Notes: generated by a model not told the origin, from the letters alone. 56,454 nt of DNA from Deltaproteobacteria bacterium (GCA_020444075.1 JAHLLR010000030.1:1-56454); one strand, 5' to 3'. Positions 37,641 through 47,613 are shown, counted from the first letter of the stretch. A program made the numbers and translations.

Positions 37641-38687
37641 ATGGCTGATACCCCGACGATCAGCGTTGTAATGTCGATTTACAACGAAGAGAAATATGTG
37701 GCATCAGCTATCCAGAGCATTCTGGATCAAACATTTCGTGATTTTGAGTTTATCATAATTGATGACTGCTCTTCAGACGCGACGCCATTCATTTTGGCTG
37801 CTTTCGCTCAATCGGACGCACGCATCCGAATCATTCATAATGACTACAATTTAGGCCTTACCAGAAGCCTGAACATTGGGCTTGACTGCGCACAAGGCGA
37901 GTTCATCGCCCGGATGGATGCCGACGATATCTCGCTACCCATGCGGTTAGAAAAACAGCTGAGCGTATTTTCCGAACAGCCGAACATCGTGTTATGTGGA
38001 ACCGCCACAGTCCATATTGACGAAGCCGGTCGCCGCAAATCCCTCGGTAAATGGCCTGATGATCTCCGCATAATTAAATGGTATTCAGTTTTCAGGCCTG
38101 CTCTTGCTCATCCATCCGCAATGTTTCGACGTGAGGTGCTGAACCAAGGCCTTCGATATGACGAAACATTGAAGACTGCGCAGGATTATGATCTTTTTTC
38201 TAGAATGCAGCTATACGGTGATGTAACAGTGCTCAATTCACCACTATTGCTTTACCGCAGCCATGCGAATAATATCTCAAACAAAAAAAGTTCGGAACAA
38301 GGGAAAAGTGCTGCGAGAATCTGCCATGATAATCTGCGAAGGACATTCCCTGCTTTTTTTTCAAAGCATGGCTCGCAGGCTTCTGTAATTATTGCCGATT
38401 TCATCCACAGAGAAACGCCTCTGTCGAGTACAGAAATCGCGACCGCTGTTGAAACGATTTGCGGTTTAGAAACTGATTATTTGCAAACCCTCACACCACA
38501 CGATAAACTGACAATGCAAGCCATTCAACGCCTCACGGTCAGGTGGATGGTGCAGGCCGTTTTTCAAAAAAGAGAAGTATCACTATCTATTCGGCTCCGA
38601 CTTCTGTATGAATTGCGTCATCGTCTGCTTCGTCTTATGGAAGAAAGCCTAAGGTACATGAGCAGCAAAGTTAAGGATAGGGTTTGA
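37641..38687 (+). CDS. Family 2 glycosyltransferase
   Basis: From the ATG at 37641 the protein has 348 residues. It shows the GT2 fold: ISVVMSIYNEEKYVASAI, the IIDDCSSD strand, and the MDADDISLP metal site, with QDYDLFSRM as the catalytic acidic block. A TTG start at 37629 would overlap the previous gene and was not used. The last 70 residues are basic and helical and may bind membrane. It is probably co-transcribed with the preceding GT2 and acts on the same glycan. Confidence 0.9.
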   Translation: MADTPTISVVMSIYNEEKYVASAIQSILDQTFRDFEFIIIDDCSSDATPFILAAFAQSDARIRIIHNDYNLGLTRSLNIGLDCAQGEFIARMDADDISLPMRLEKQLSVFSEQPNIVLCGTATVHIDEAGRRKSLGKWPDDLRIIKWYSVFRPALAHPSAMFRREVLNQGLRYDETLKTAQDYDLFSRMQLYGDVTVLNSPLLLYRSHANNISNKKSSEQGKSAARICHDNLRRTFPAFFSKHGSQASVIIADFIHRETPLSSTEIATAVETICGLETDYLQTLTPHDKLTMQAIQRLTVRWMVQAVFQKREVSLSIRLRLLYELRHRLLRLMEESLRYMSSKVKDRV

Positions 38688-38713
38688 TATGAATCTCAGG
38701 AATTAGCATTCTC

Positions 38714-38728
38714 GCTGGTCAGACCAGC
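38714..38728. repeat. 15-bp palindrome in a glycan-locus gap
   Basis: GCTGGTC and GACCAGC flank a single A. The palindrome sits in the 192-bp gap between the second GT2 gene and the flippase gene. It could be a short hairpin or an operator. No other support was seen. Confidence 0.3.
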
Positions 38729-38879
38729 ATGACCAAAGCATCCTTGATTCGACGAACGAGGGTAACTGTTTTTTCTACCTATTGGATTTCTCCCGACATG
38801 GTGTTAATTATAGATAGTAGTTTGCCCCTGCAAACCTAATGATACGTTTCATAATCGGAAACATATAAAAGTCCTAAAC

Positions 38880-40307
38880 ATGCAACAATCAGGTGTTCGT
38901 TCAATCCTTGTCAATACGCTTTTCTTGTCAGGGGCGCGTTTCACAACTATCTTGGCTCGTCTTATCTATGCCATTGTCATTGCCAAACTGCTAGGTCCTG
39001 AATTATATGGACTCTTTAACTACGGCCTCTCCTGGTATCTCATCTTTATGCCATTGAGTGTTATTGGAACCGATTTTGTTCTGCTGCGGGAGCTTGGCCG
39101 ATATGACAACAATGACGAGCTTCTTAATACCAGTTTGGCCCTCCGAGGAATCAGTTGTGTTATGGCGGCCTGTTTGTGTCTTGGGATTGGTTGGACGTTG
39201 GAAAGCGAAGATCAGATGAGGTCATTGCTATTCGTTTTTTCCATCGCCTTGGTGGGCCGGGGCCTGTCTGCCTGGACCAACTCTGTCTTCAAGGGATACG
39301 AATCCTCTCACTATGTCCTCAAACAAGAACTCCTCTTCCGGTTGTTGGAAGTGATACTGGGTATAGTTCTACTCACAAGTGGTTATAACCTGCTGGCTTT
39401 GGCCATGGTACACGCGACCAGTTGGTTGTTGCAGGGCATCATCGGTGTCGCGATCATCCGAAAGTTTTTACATCCCACAATACATCCCCGGTGGGATGTT
39501 GGAATAATGATAGACTTGGTCAAACGTGGGTCACCGTTTCTCGGCGCTGCCTTTTTATTAGGTTGGCTGCTCCAGGGGCCATTGGTTCTGTTTCGACATC
39601 TAAGTAAAAACGACATTGCATTGGGCCAACTTGCGTTATCACTACAAGTGTTTGTGTTGATTGGGTCAATTGTCGCTGAATTGTCAACTGCTGCCCTCCC
39701 GGTCCTTAGTCGGTCCGTAAAACGTCAAGATGGAAAAACTAGTCAATTTGTCATCGCGATATTTCACGGTGGTTGGCTGCTTTCCGGCATACTAATTATT
39801 GCCGCGTTAACAATTGGGGGATGGGCAGTTGAACTTCTCTTCGGTACTGGGTTCAAACCTGTCGAAACCCTCTTGCCTTGGGCAACGGCCATGGTCGGTC
39901 CTTTTTTTTGGTGCAATAACCTGCGTAGCGTACTTGCTGCACAAGGACAATATGGCGCGGTTTTTTGGTCGAATCTAACAGGTGCGGTAATATTCACTAT
40001 GGCTTTTTTTCCGTCTTGCGCTTACTTTGGTACCTTTGGAGTATTTATCGCACTGGGGTTAGGATTTGTGATTCTTGTTTCGATTCAATTTTGGGGCATC
40101 AGACACACAGATCCCTTGGGCTGGATCAAGTCTGTTGTGCGCCCCCTAATTGTAATATCAATCGCAGTCCTCGGTTGCCAGGTATTGATGCCAATGCACC
40201 CTTGGTATGGCTTGATATTTGGGCTGAGTACACTGTGTGTCGCTTCTTTAGCGACTGGACTCTTTTCTTTACGGGAAATACGAACGGTGTTCAAATCACT
40301 GATGTAG
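38880..40307 (+). CDS. Wzx-like polysaccharide flippase
   Basis: The 475-residue protein is very hydrophobic, with about 12-14 predicted transmembrane segments and few charged loops. The start SILVNTLFLSGARFTTILAR and KLLGPELYGLFNYG are typical of MOP-superfamily flippases (Wzx/RfbX type). Such proteins move lipid-linked oligosaccharide across the inner membrane. It follows two GT2 genes after a 192-bp gap. It has no charge clustering that would tell the substrate. Confidence 0.85.
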   Translation: MQQSGVRSILVNTLFLSGARFTTILARLIYAIVIAKLLGPELYGLFNYGLSWYLIFMPLSVIGTDFVLLRELGRYDNNDELLNTSLALRGISCVMAACLCLGIGWTLESEDQMRSLLFVFSIALVGRGLSAWTNSVFKGYESSHYVLKQELLFRLLEVILGIVLLTSGYNLLALAMVHATSWLLQGIIGVAIIRKFLHPTIHPRWDVGIMIDLVKRGSPFLGAAFLLGWLLQGPLVLFRHLSKNDIALGQLALSLQVFVLIGSIVAELSTAALPVLSRSVKRQDGKTSQFVIAIFHGGWLLSGILIIAALTIGGWAVELLFGTGFKPVETLLPWATAMVGPFFWCNNLRSVLAAQGQYGAVFWSNLTGAVIFTMAFFPSCAYFGTFGVFIALGLGFVILVSIQFWGIRHTDPLGWIKSVVRPLIVISIAVLGCQVLMPMHPWYGLIFGLSTLCVASLATGLFSLREIRTVFKSLM

Positions 40308-40678
40308 TCCAATGCCGCAGTCATATGTTTGATCGACGATGAAAAAGGATAGTTTGAAGCGATCACATAATCCAAGACACGCGGACCTTGGTACCTTTTC
40401 TAGCATAGCGTCCGTTCATAAATAGCGGATTAGAGAGGACGCTATCCGTTCCTTGGAGTGTGGAAATGGCCAGTCTGAATCTTGGCAATAACATCCGCTG
40501 GAAGCGGCGAATTTTATTGGTCATGACCCTGTAAAAAAACCAGGCGGGGAAAAAACCCCACCCATTTACTTGAGAGGAATAAAGATCCACCCTCAGAAAG
40601 CGTGCTTTGAACTCTGACCATGCCCAGAGGGCATGGATTTCTAAAACTCATTAAAACAACAGATCGATTTATTGCCTC
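40308..40678. other. Gap between flippase and integrase remnant
   Basis: Nothing clearly coding was found. The minus-strand frame 40363-40590 has no recognisable domain. A stretch near 40530-40560 with runs of A and C and a GGTTTTTT-type tail could be transcription-terminator-like, but no convincing hairpin was verified. Confidence 0.4.
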
Positions 40679-41197
40679 ATGGCAAAAAACTGTCGGCTGG
40701 AACCAGTCAGCTATTTTACTCTATCCGCCATAGGATCGTGCCTGGAGTTCAATGAGATGGTCAGTGAAGTTCACTGTGAAACCAGCCGAATAAAACCTGC
40801 TTTAAGGTGCCAGGTGGTCTGGCTGTGCCCTGATCTGCCCTGGGCTTTGGATGGTCTCGAATACGGCTTTTATTGCCTTCAGGATGTTTTTCACACAATA
40901 CGTTCGGCTCCTGACCACCGCCAACAGCCTTGCGGAGAGGAGGTTGTCGGTCACCTATCCCGCCATTTAACTCAGTTTGTCAGACCGATGTTCGTCAAAC
41001 GAGACAACGGTGGGGACCTCAACTACTCGGCAGTCAACAACCTGTTGGAAGACAACATGATCATCCTAACCAATAGCCCTTGCCATACCGATAGTTCCAA
41101 CGAGGCCATCGAGCACAGCCAGGACGAATTGAAAACACAGTTGCGGAAATCGGGGAATCCGACCACATTCGAAAGGGAACTGACGCTCATGCTTTGA
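40679..41197 (+). pseudogene. Remnant of a DDE integrase/transposase
   Basis: The 172-residue frame looks like the catalytic core of an rve-type integrase. Asp58 in WALDGLEY, Asp in VKRDNGGDLNYSAVN, and Glu in SNEAIEHSQDELK match the DDE triad and its surroundings. The N-terminal helix-turn-helix part is missing or decayed, and the C-terminus is short. No terminal inverted repeats were identified. It is probably a fossil copy left when mobile DNA was inserted between the flippase and radical SAM genes. Confidence 0.6.
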
Positions 41198-41564
41198 ATT
41201 GCCGGCCAAGACACATCTTGTCTGGAAAATACCGCCTGCCATTGCTATTTTTCTTCATCGCGTTTAGGATATAATAAACATAAATGAAAGGAGGTTTATG
41301 AATAGATCATGAACTTGACCGTTGACATATCGACCAACTCAAGCAGGAATGTAATCGATCCCACCTTCTGGCGAGTCTCATCCGGGAAGTGGATGGAAAA
41401 ACATCGGCTGATTATAATCCATAGGCCGGCACAAGTTTTACCCAAATTTTTCTTGAAAAAATGTTACAATTAGTGATGCAGAACATAAAAGCGAATCATT
41501 TCTTTATTAAACACACTTAAAATTTTTAAATTAACGATCCTTATCGTAGAATTGCGTTATTATA
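41198..41564. other. AT-rich gap before the radical SAM gene
   Basis: The region becomes steadily AT-rich toward 41564. A short plus-strand frame around 41310-41400 resembles neither a known protein nor the integrase. No clear promoter or terminator was recognised, although an AT-rich leader precedes the radical SAM start. Confidence 0.4.
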
Positions 41565-42926
41565 ATGAAAAAAATTTGCATTGTGTACCCCAAGAGTATG
41601 ACTCTCCCAAGTTATTTTTCTTCCGCAACAAATATTAGTACTGATGCAGAAGAAACGTTACCACCATTGGGAATTTTATATATAATTAGCAATTCAAAAT
41701 ATAATATCGATTTTATAGACAATAGAATAAAACAGTATAAATTTGACCAATTGTTGGATATTTTGACAGTTTATGATGTTGTTGGCTTTGGAGGAACAAT
41801 CTTCGAAATAAAAGAAGCTCGAAAGCTTTCATACGAACTTATGAAAAAAGGTATTGTAACAATTTATGGAGGCCCAAATGCAACTGCAAATTGGAACCTT
41901 TACGTAAATTGTTTTAACATAATATTTAGAGGAGAAGGAGAGGTCGCTTTTGATCAAATAATCGAAAATATCAATTCATTAGAAAAAATTGGACTCCATC
42001 AAATTGAAAGAACCTATTTTAATGAAGAAATTTATAGGAACAAAAATCTTAATTCGTTAGCTTTTCCGGATCGGAGTAAAATAAATCTTGACGACTATAA
42101 AAGAACGGAAAAAAGCTATTTAAAAGAAGTTTTTCCTGTTGATACTGTTGTATCCAGTCGAGGATGCCCTTTCAATTGCTATTTTTGTTCATCGAATTTG
42201 ATTTGGAGCAAAAAATATAGTTATCGATCAGTGGATAGTGTAATTTCAGAGATTAAGTTTATGATCAAGAATTACGCAACACGAGGTGTATATTTTAGAG
42301 AAGATAATTTCACAATTAATAGAAATAGGGTTGTTGAGTTTTGCAAAAAAGTTCAAAAATTAAATATTAAGTGGCTTTGCGAATCTCGGGTCGATACAAT
42401 AGATGAAGACCTGATAAAAATAATGTCAAAATCGGGCTGCAAAGGAATATGGTTCGGTATTGAATCGACTGATAATAAAGTTCTAAAAAAAATAGGCAAA
42501 GGTATCACCAATGAACAAATTAAAAGTACAATTGATTTATGTGAAGATAATAATATCAGGACAGGTGGTGGCTTTATGCTTGGGTTCCCATTTGATGACA
42601 AAGAATCAATTTTAAGGAACTATCGAGAATCGAAAAAACTAAACTTATCAGTCAGATTCTACAACCGAGTATGGGCAATTCCAATTTCAAAGATGTATTA
42701 TGATATTATAGATAAGAATCTTGATTATTATTGTTTTGAAAATATTATTCTTCCTTCAACAGAGTATATGACAGCAGATGAAGTCAATAGATTATACTTT
42801 AAACTCATATCTAAAAAATTTATTTTAGACAAAAAGATAGCATTAATTTTAGGGAAAAGAAGAATTGAATTTATTCGCAATAAGTTCCCCAAAACCGTTA
42901 ATATTTATAGAAAATTATTGTCATAG
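41565..42926 (+). CDS. B12-binding-domain radical SAM protein
   Basis: The 453-residue protein has a corrinoid (B12)-binding-like N-terminal domain (about 1-150, with PPLGILYIISNSKYNIDFID and VVGFGGTIFEIKEARKLS). A radical SAM core follows, with Cys motif CPFNCYFCSS at about 203 and the ESRVDTIDEDLIKIMSKSG strand. Such enzymes methylate or rearrange carbon centres in natural products, lipids or sugars. The gene is about 30% GC, far below its neighbours, which suggests recent transfer. It lies between an integrase remnant and a group II intron. Its substrate is unknown. Confidence 0.85.
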   Translation: MKKICIVYPKSMTLPSYFSSATNISTDAEETLPPLGILYIISNSKYNIDFIDNRIKQYKFDQLLDILTVYDVVGFGGTIFEIKEARKLSYELMKKGIVTIYGGPNATANWNLYVNCFNIIFRGEGEVAFDQIIENINSLEKIGLHQIERTYFNEEIYRNKNLNSLAFPDRSKINLDDYKRTEKSYLKEVFPVDTVVSSRGCPFNCYFCSSNLIWSKKYSYRSVDSVISEIKFMIKNYATRGVYFREDNFTINRNRVVEFCKKVQKLNIKWLCESRVDTIDEDLIKIMSKSGCKGIWFGIESTDNKVLKKIGKGITNEQIKSTIDLCEDNNIRTGGGFMLGFPFDDKESILRNYRESKKLNLSVRFYNRVWAIPISKMYYDIIDKNLDYYCFENIILPSTEYMTADEVNRLYFKLISKKFILDKKIALILGKRRIEFIRNKFPKTVNIYRKLLS

Positions 42927-43006
42927 TAAAGATCTTTATTAAAACAAATTACAAAATAGGCCCATCAGTTTTTCCGGCCGGGTGGCCCCGGGTTGTTACC
43001 AACCCA

Positions 43007-43053
43007 GCGCTCCCACAGATCCGGACTTGCGCAACTCACGCATCCGGCGCCTC
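43007..43053 (-). ncRNA. Group II intron domain V
   Basis: Read on the minus strand the segment starts GAGGCGCCGG and ends TGTGGGAGCGC, with a TGCGTGAGTTGCGCA internal hairpin. This is the layout of the conserved catalytic domain V helix. It is followed by a GGGTTG/CAACCC hairpin that could be domain VI. Recognised by eye, not by a covariance model. Confidence 0.6.
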
Positions 43054-43077
43054 AAGTCATGGTTTCGCAACGCGACG

Positions 43078-44415
43078 TCAGCACTGGTGGACTACTCGCG
43101 GCTTCGGCAGTGGAAATTTTTGAAGCAGTTTGTTGAACCACTCCCAGTTCCGGTGAGCTTTATTTGATCGGCGTCCCAGCCATTTCCTCCAAAGCCTGTG
43201 GGCGAGCAACAAAACCCTGCTCAATGATCCGCTGTTACCCGTTATCCCGTAGTATTGGAAATGGCCATGCAACTTCGCGCTCAGCGTCTTGTGCTGCGCT
43301 CGGATCGGCTCGTGCCGTACTCCGCGGAGCCACTGCGACAGCGTTTTCACAAATCGACTAAACCGCTCCTTGGCTGTTTTGCGTTTGATCACCCAGTACC
43401 CCTTACGCGATCTGGTCCAAAGGTGTGTAAACCCTAAGAACATGAATGTTTCTGGAGCTTTTGTTCCTTCGCACCCACTGGTCGGTTATTTGAAGCACAG
43501 CAGTTTGGTCTTTTCCGGGTGGAGCTTCAGCCCATACTTTGCAAACCGCTTGGGAAGCACCGCCATGACCCTTTCGGCATCGTCTTTTCGTTCGAATGCC
43601 AATACCGCGTCATCGGCATCGGCGAACCGCACCATGCAGGATTTCCCCCTTAGACGAGGCTGCCCCGTGTGCTTAAACCAAAAATCCAGCACCTCATGAA
43701 GCTAAATGTTGCTGCGCATCGGCGAAATCACACCCCCTTGGGGAACCCCGGTCTCCGGATGAATGGTCACGCGTTTCTCCATTACACCCGCATTCAGCCA
43801 TTTACCAACCAACCGTCTTATTACACCGCCGCGCACCCGCCGGCGAAAGATCTCTTGTATTTGACTATGATTGATCGTGTCAAAATACTTGCGGATATCA
43901 AGGTCAATGACATACCCACCCCCCATGTTCCATAGGCCTTCTCGCAGCTTCCTTATTGCTTGGTGGGCTGATCGCCTCGGTCGAAAACCTTAGCAATCCA
44001 TAAAGCCCTGCTCGAATACCGGCTCCAGGGCCATTACAACCGCCCGTTGGATCAACTTGTCTTCGAAGGTTGGAATGCCGATCGGCCTCGTCTCTCCCGG
44101 GCTGCCTGCCTTTGGAATCTGCTTGCGTCTCACTGCCGGGGTGCGGTAGTGGCCGGACTTTGCACGGTTGATAAGCTCGCACAAATTCTCTTCCAACCGG
44201 TCCCCATAATCCCGGCCATTTTGACCATCTATTCCGACGGCTCCATCTTTCCGGGTTTGCCGGTAGGCCTCCTTGAACCAATTTAGGTCCATGAAGTGAG
44301 ATAGGTTCATTGCCATGTCCGGAGCTTGTTCCGCCAGTTGTGCTATCCGTCTTCGTTTCGTTAAGACATCTGAAGATTTCGATATGTCTGTAGTCTTTCC
44401 CTTGGACGATTCCAT
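43078..44415 (-). pseudogene. ltrA: Decayed group II intron reverse transcriptase/maturase
   Basis: A 446-codon frame on the minus strand encodes the intron protein. It begins MESSKGKTTD and has reverse transcriptase motifs (ETRPIGIPTFEDKLIQRAVV, VIDLDIRKYFDTINH, VPQGGVISP). The active-site loop reads FADADD where YADD is usual. A maturase-like C-terminal part (about 43441-43078) follows. Three in-frame stops break the frame at 43990 (TAA), 43702 (TAG) and 43486 (TAA), with no frameshift between them. At 43702 a Tyr codon probably became TAG. No endonuclease domain is seen at the C-terminus. The protein is probably non-functional. Confidence 0.8.
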
Positions 44416-45027
44416 GACCCGACATCCTCCTTTCCTCCACCGGGTCCCTTCGGGCTGGTTCCCCGGCTTCTATGGTACTATTAGGATGTTCCGACTTCCT
44501 GTTGTTCATCCCGGATCGCTTCGTTCTCCTTAAGCTCTCCAGTACCCGTTCGACGCGGACTGTGTTCGCTCCCGCACGCTCGCTCCGCGTTGCTTGCATG
44601 GGGCCGAGGGTTTTGGGTTCCGGGTCCCTCTCCGGATCATTCGACGGGAAACAACAGGATCTCCCAGGTTCCTGGAAAACCCTTGCACGCTCGCCCTGCT
44701 CTTCGACCCCGGTAGGTATAGAGCCTCCTCGCCAGTAACGAGACACTCGATGCTGCCATCCGGTATACATAACACCGTTGGCCCTACAACCTCGTGTTTT
44801 CGGGTCTCAATCACACGGCTCGCGTGCTCGCTGTCTACGCTTAACGGTTGGGTCGCCCTTCCCCGCTCAAGACTCGCTTGCGGCCTGCCGGCTATGCTTT
44901 GACCGCTTGGGACTTGCACCCACTGGGTTTCATTTTCGAATTTCAAGGTGGCATTGACTGCCTCCTTTCCCAACGAACCAGGCTTCTCCTGGCGCAATAC
45001 GTGTTCACAGGGTAGCTGCCGGATGAA

Positions 45028-45270
45028 TCAAATCCAAGAAAGACCCGGCTTCGTATTTAGAAAATAATACTTGACGCAATCTGCAAGCACTGGAAAAGAA
45101 GATGTTGGTTTTAATCGGCAGTTTTCCTTACACGACAAAATACGTTCAACCCACCAGGTTTTATTTAGCTTTGGGGTTCCCAGACTGCGTTTTCGCCACA
45201 ATACCCCAAAGCGAAAAGCTTGTTCAGCGCGGTTATTTTTAGGATCGACACTTTGGTGGGCGAGAAACAC
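45028..45270 (-). pseudogene. C-terminal remnant of an IS66-family-like transposase
   Basis: The 80-residue fragment ends at a natural stop and matches the C-terminus of IS66-type transposases: DPKNNRAEQAFRFGVLWRKRS, WWVERILSC and FPVLADCVKYYF. The N-terminal 400 or more residues are missing, and the fragment runs up to the GT4 gene end. The group II intron starts about 30 bases after its stop. It marks an old insertion site. Confidence 0.6.
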
Positions 45271-45280
45271 ACAGAGGTTG

Positions 45281-46582
45281 TCAATTTTTAGAACGATCTG
45301 CCGTGCGAGTTAACCCGCATCGGTCTTGTCGTTCTCCCAAATAGCCAAGGTGAACAGCGTTAATTTTGGGGTGTTTTTTGACGCATATGGATTCTTTCCG
45401 ACCGGGCTGGCAAATCTGTCTTAAGCGCTGTCCGAATAGTGGCCAAGCAAATCCAGCGGCAAATTCATTAATATCATGCATGCGGTTAGAAGATGCACGA
45501 TTAAGCTGATTAATAACGGCTCTTGAAAAAGCATAGTTATCGCCGGCTAAAACCAGTTTCCCGGATATATTGTCGGCTACAGCATCGGTGACGCCGCCGA
45601 CGGCGAAGGCTACAGTCGGCAGACCATGTGCGGCGGCCTCGATGGCTACCATGCCAAAGCCTTCGTTGTCATTCATACGATTCTGGACAGGGAAGACAAG
45701 AACATCGGAAGCGAAATAGGCGGCGGTTAGTTCAGGATCATCCTGGGAAAGTTCACCAAGGAATCGAACGCTTTGCTTCAACCCGTTTATCATCAATATC
45801 TCTTCAATTCGAGCACGCTCCCCTTTGGTCTGAAGCAGAGCGCTTGTCGGTTCATCGCCAATAACGACCAATTTTGCATTGGGTTGCTGTTTGACGATGC
45901 GAGGCAGGATGTCGTCCGCAAAAACCGCTAATCCCTTGCGGGCAGTTATGCGCCCTACGTACAGCATGACGGGCGAGTCATCCAGATAATGACGATTGCG
46001 AAAATCGATTCGCTTCCGGATGGCGTCGCGCATGTCGGGCAGTTGAACACCAGGATGTAAGATGGTGGTGTGTTCGGGGGGTATACCTGCCCCGGATGCC
46101 AACTGTTGTGTAAAACGGCTATTGACCATTATGCGGTCGAAGTGGCGGAAAAACGGACGCCAGAGAAGCCTGTATAGCGGGTGGCGAGCTTCAATATCGA
46201 GGCCATGCAAATAGACAAAGCAGTTTGCTCCGCTGAGCCGGGCGACTATCCAAGCGAAGGGAGCGGTAAGGCCACTTCCGGCAAATACAATATGCAGGCG
46301 CCGGTGAAGAGCCTCCCGCAAGGCCGCAATTATGGCGCGAAACAGATACAAAGAAATTGGTTTAAGCGGCACTTCGGTGACGGTTACGCCTTGAGGCAAT
46401 TGGGCGCCACAGCCATTGGGTCCAATAACGTGTATACGGTAGCCCTCCCGAAGTTCGTCAACGATGTGCCAAACAAGGCGTTCCATCCCTCCAACGAGCG
46501 GAGGAAGGTTGCGGGTAATGATTAAGGCATCGGGAAGTTCATCAGTACGAATCGGTTCTCTTGTAGCGAATTCGGTTGGCAT
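45281..46582 (-). CDS. Family 4 glycosyltransferase
   Basis: The 433-residue protein is a GT-B fold GT4 enzyme. It opens with ALIITRNLPPLVGGMERLVW, and the C-terminal half has the MLYVGRITARKGL string and NEGFGMVAIEAAAHGLPTVA, whose Glu pair binds the sugar nucleotide. The last 40 residues (after about 390) are not typical for the family and end next to a transposase fragment, so the C-terminus may have been altered by the insertion. It probably adds a sugar to a surface glycan. Its start has no strong ribosome site. Confidence 0.85.
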   Translation of the reverse strand: MPTEFATREPIRTDELPDALIITRNLPPLVGGMERLVWHIVDELREGYRIHVIGPNGCGAQLPQGVTVTEVPLKPISLYLFRAIIAALREALHRRLHIVFAGSGLTAPFAWIVARLSGANCFVYLHGLDIEARHPLYRLLWRPFFRHFDRIMVNSRFTQQLASGAGIPPEHTTILHPGVQLPDMRDAIRKRIDFRNRHYLDDSPVMLYVGRITARKGLAVFADDILPRIVKQQPNAKLVVIGDEPTSALLQTKGERARIEEILMINGLKQSVRFLGELSQDDPELTAAYFASDVLVFPVQNRMNDNEGFGMVAIEAAAHGLPTVAFAVGGVTDAVADNISGKLVLAGDNYAFSRAVINQLNRASSNRMHDINEFAAGFAWPLFGQRLRQICQPGRKESICVKKHPKINAVHLGYLGERQDRCGLTRTADRSKN

Positions 46583-46624
46583 GGCCGGCCGTGTCAGGTT
46601 AAGGATGCTTAAATTTTACCGGAT

Positions 46625-47536
46625 TTATTTGGTTAATTTACGTTCACTGGAACTGAAAAGTGAATGCACAGGCCTTTCTCCAATACGCCTTTCAAAACGC
46701 ATCTGACAAATTTGCTCAGAAACCAAACCCATCATAAAAATAATTACCGAAGAGATGAATAAGAGGGCGCTCATATTAGTAAATCTCCCCTCAGTGATAA
46801 AAGAATACAGATAACGGATTGATCCTAAAGCAAACATGCTAAAACCAACGGGAAGAAACACGCGCAAAGGGGAGTATAAGGTGCAAATTCTAATAATGAT
46901 CATTAAAAATCGCACGCCGTCATTAAATACACGGATTCTGCTCTTCCCAGACGCCCTTTTCAAGGCTTTTATTGGCAGGTATTTAACACTGCGACCGTCA
47001 CGCAATACTCCTAGCGTTATTGTTGTGGGATAGGAGTAGGTATTGGGCAACAGATAGATATAGCTTTTCGCAATATCTGATTTTATTGCCCGGAATCCAG
47101 AGGTCAGATCTTTCACCGCAAATTTGGTTACATACGTCGCAAGCCAGTTGTAAACTTTGTTCCCAATTGCCCGATCAAAAGACGCCTGCCCTCCCTTTTC
47201 TCTCGCTCCAACAACCATATCGTACGCCGGAAACAACGCCAACATTCTGCCGATATCTTCAGGTCGGTGCTGGCCATCCCCATCCATAAAAACCAATATC
47301 TTGCCTTGCGCAACCCGTATGCCCGTTTTAACGGCGGCACCGTTTCCTATATTGTAAGGATGCTTGTAAACGGTCGCTCCCGCTTCATGTGCCAATCGGG
47401 CGGTATCATCCGTGGAGCCATCATCTACGACAATAATTTCGAATTCAGGGTGCAGTCGCTTTATTTCTGAAACAACCTCACCAATGCTATGCATTTCATT
47501 ATTCGCCGGGATGATGATAGAAACGTCTGTACTCAT
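46625..47536 (-). CDS. Polyprenyl-phosphate sugar synthase-like GT2
   Basis: From the second ATG this 303-residue protein has a GT2 domain (about 1-220) with VSIIIPANNEMHSIGEVV, the VVDDGSTDDT strand and FMDGDGQHRPED metal site. Two or three hydrophobic segments follow at about 225-280. This layout fits dolichyl-phosphate-mannose/ undecaprenyl-phosphate-sugar synthases that make lipid-linked sugar donors. Its neighbours on the strand are two GT-C-type membrane proteins that would use such donors. Confidence 0.88.
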   Translation of the reverse strand: MSTDVSIIIPANNEMHSIGEVVSEIKRLHPEFEIIVVDDGSTDDTARLAHEAGATVYKHPYNIGNGAAVKTGIRVAQGKILVFMDGDGQHRPEDIGRMLALFPAYDMVVGAREKGGQASFDRAIGNKVYNWLATYVTKFAVKDLTSGFRAIKSDIAKSYIYLLPNTYSYPTTITLGVLRDGRSVKYLPIKALKRASGKSRIRVFNDGVRFLMIIIRICTLYSPLRVFLPVGFSMFALGSIRYLYSFITEGRFTNMSALLFISSVIIFMMGLVSEQICQMRFERRIGERPVHSLFSSSERKLTK

Positions 47537-47613
47537 CATTACCTTCTAAATTTATATAAATTTCCTCATTCAAGAACCAAACGATACAAATAAAACAGCC
47601 TTTAGAACTTGGA

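Larger units (their letters stand above)
42975..44998 (-). mobile_element. Group II intron (degenerate reverse transcriptase inside)
   Basis: The minus strand holds a bacterial group II intron of about 2.0 kb. The 5' end near 44998 reads TTGCGCC-like rather than the usual GTGYG, followed by intron-RNA-type sequence. A domain V-like hairpin is at 43007-43053, and the 3' end is placed near 42975 by estimate. The encoded reverse transcriptase is split by three in-frame stop codons, so self-mobility is doubtful. It lies just after an IS66-like transposase tail and next to the radical SAM gene. Exact boundaries need alignment. Confidence 0.75.

Noticed and set aside
38714-38728. Palindrome as a transcription terminator
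   Set aside because: The stem is only seven base pairs and lacks a following run of T, so no terminator was called; listed as a repeat only.
40363-40590. 75-residue minus-strand frame after the flippase
   Set aside because: No recognised domain and no ribosome site; probably non-coding.
44530-44997. 155-residue minus-strand frame in the group II intron
   Set aside because: It lies in the intron's structural RNA region and has no protein-like motifs; likely a chance frame.
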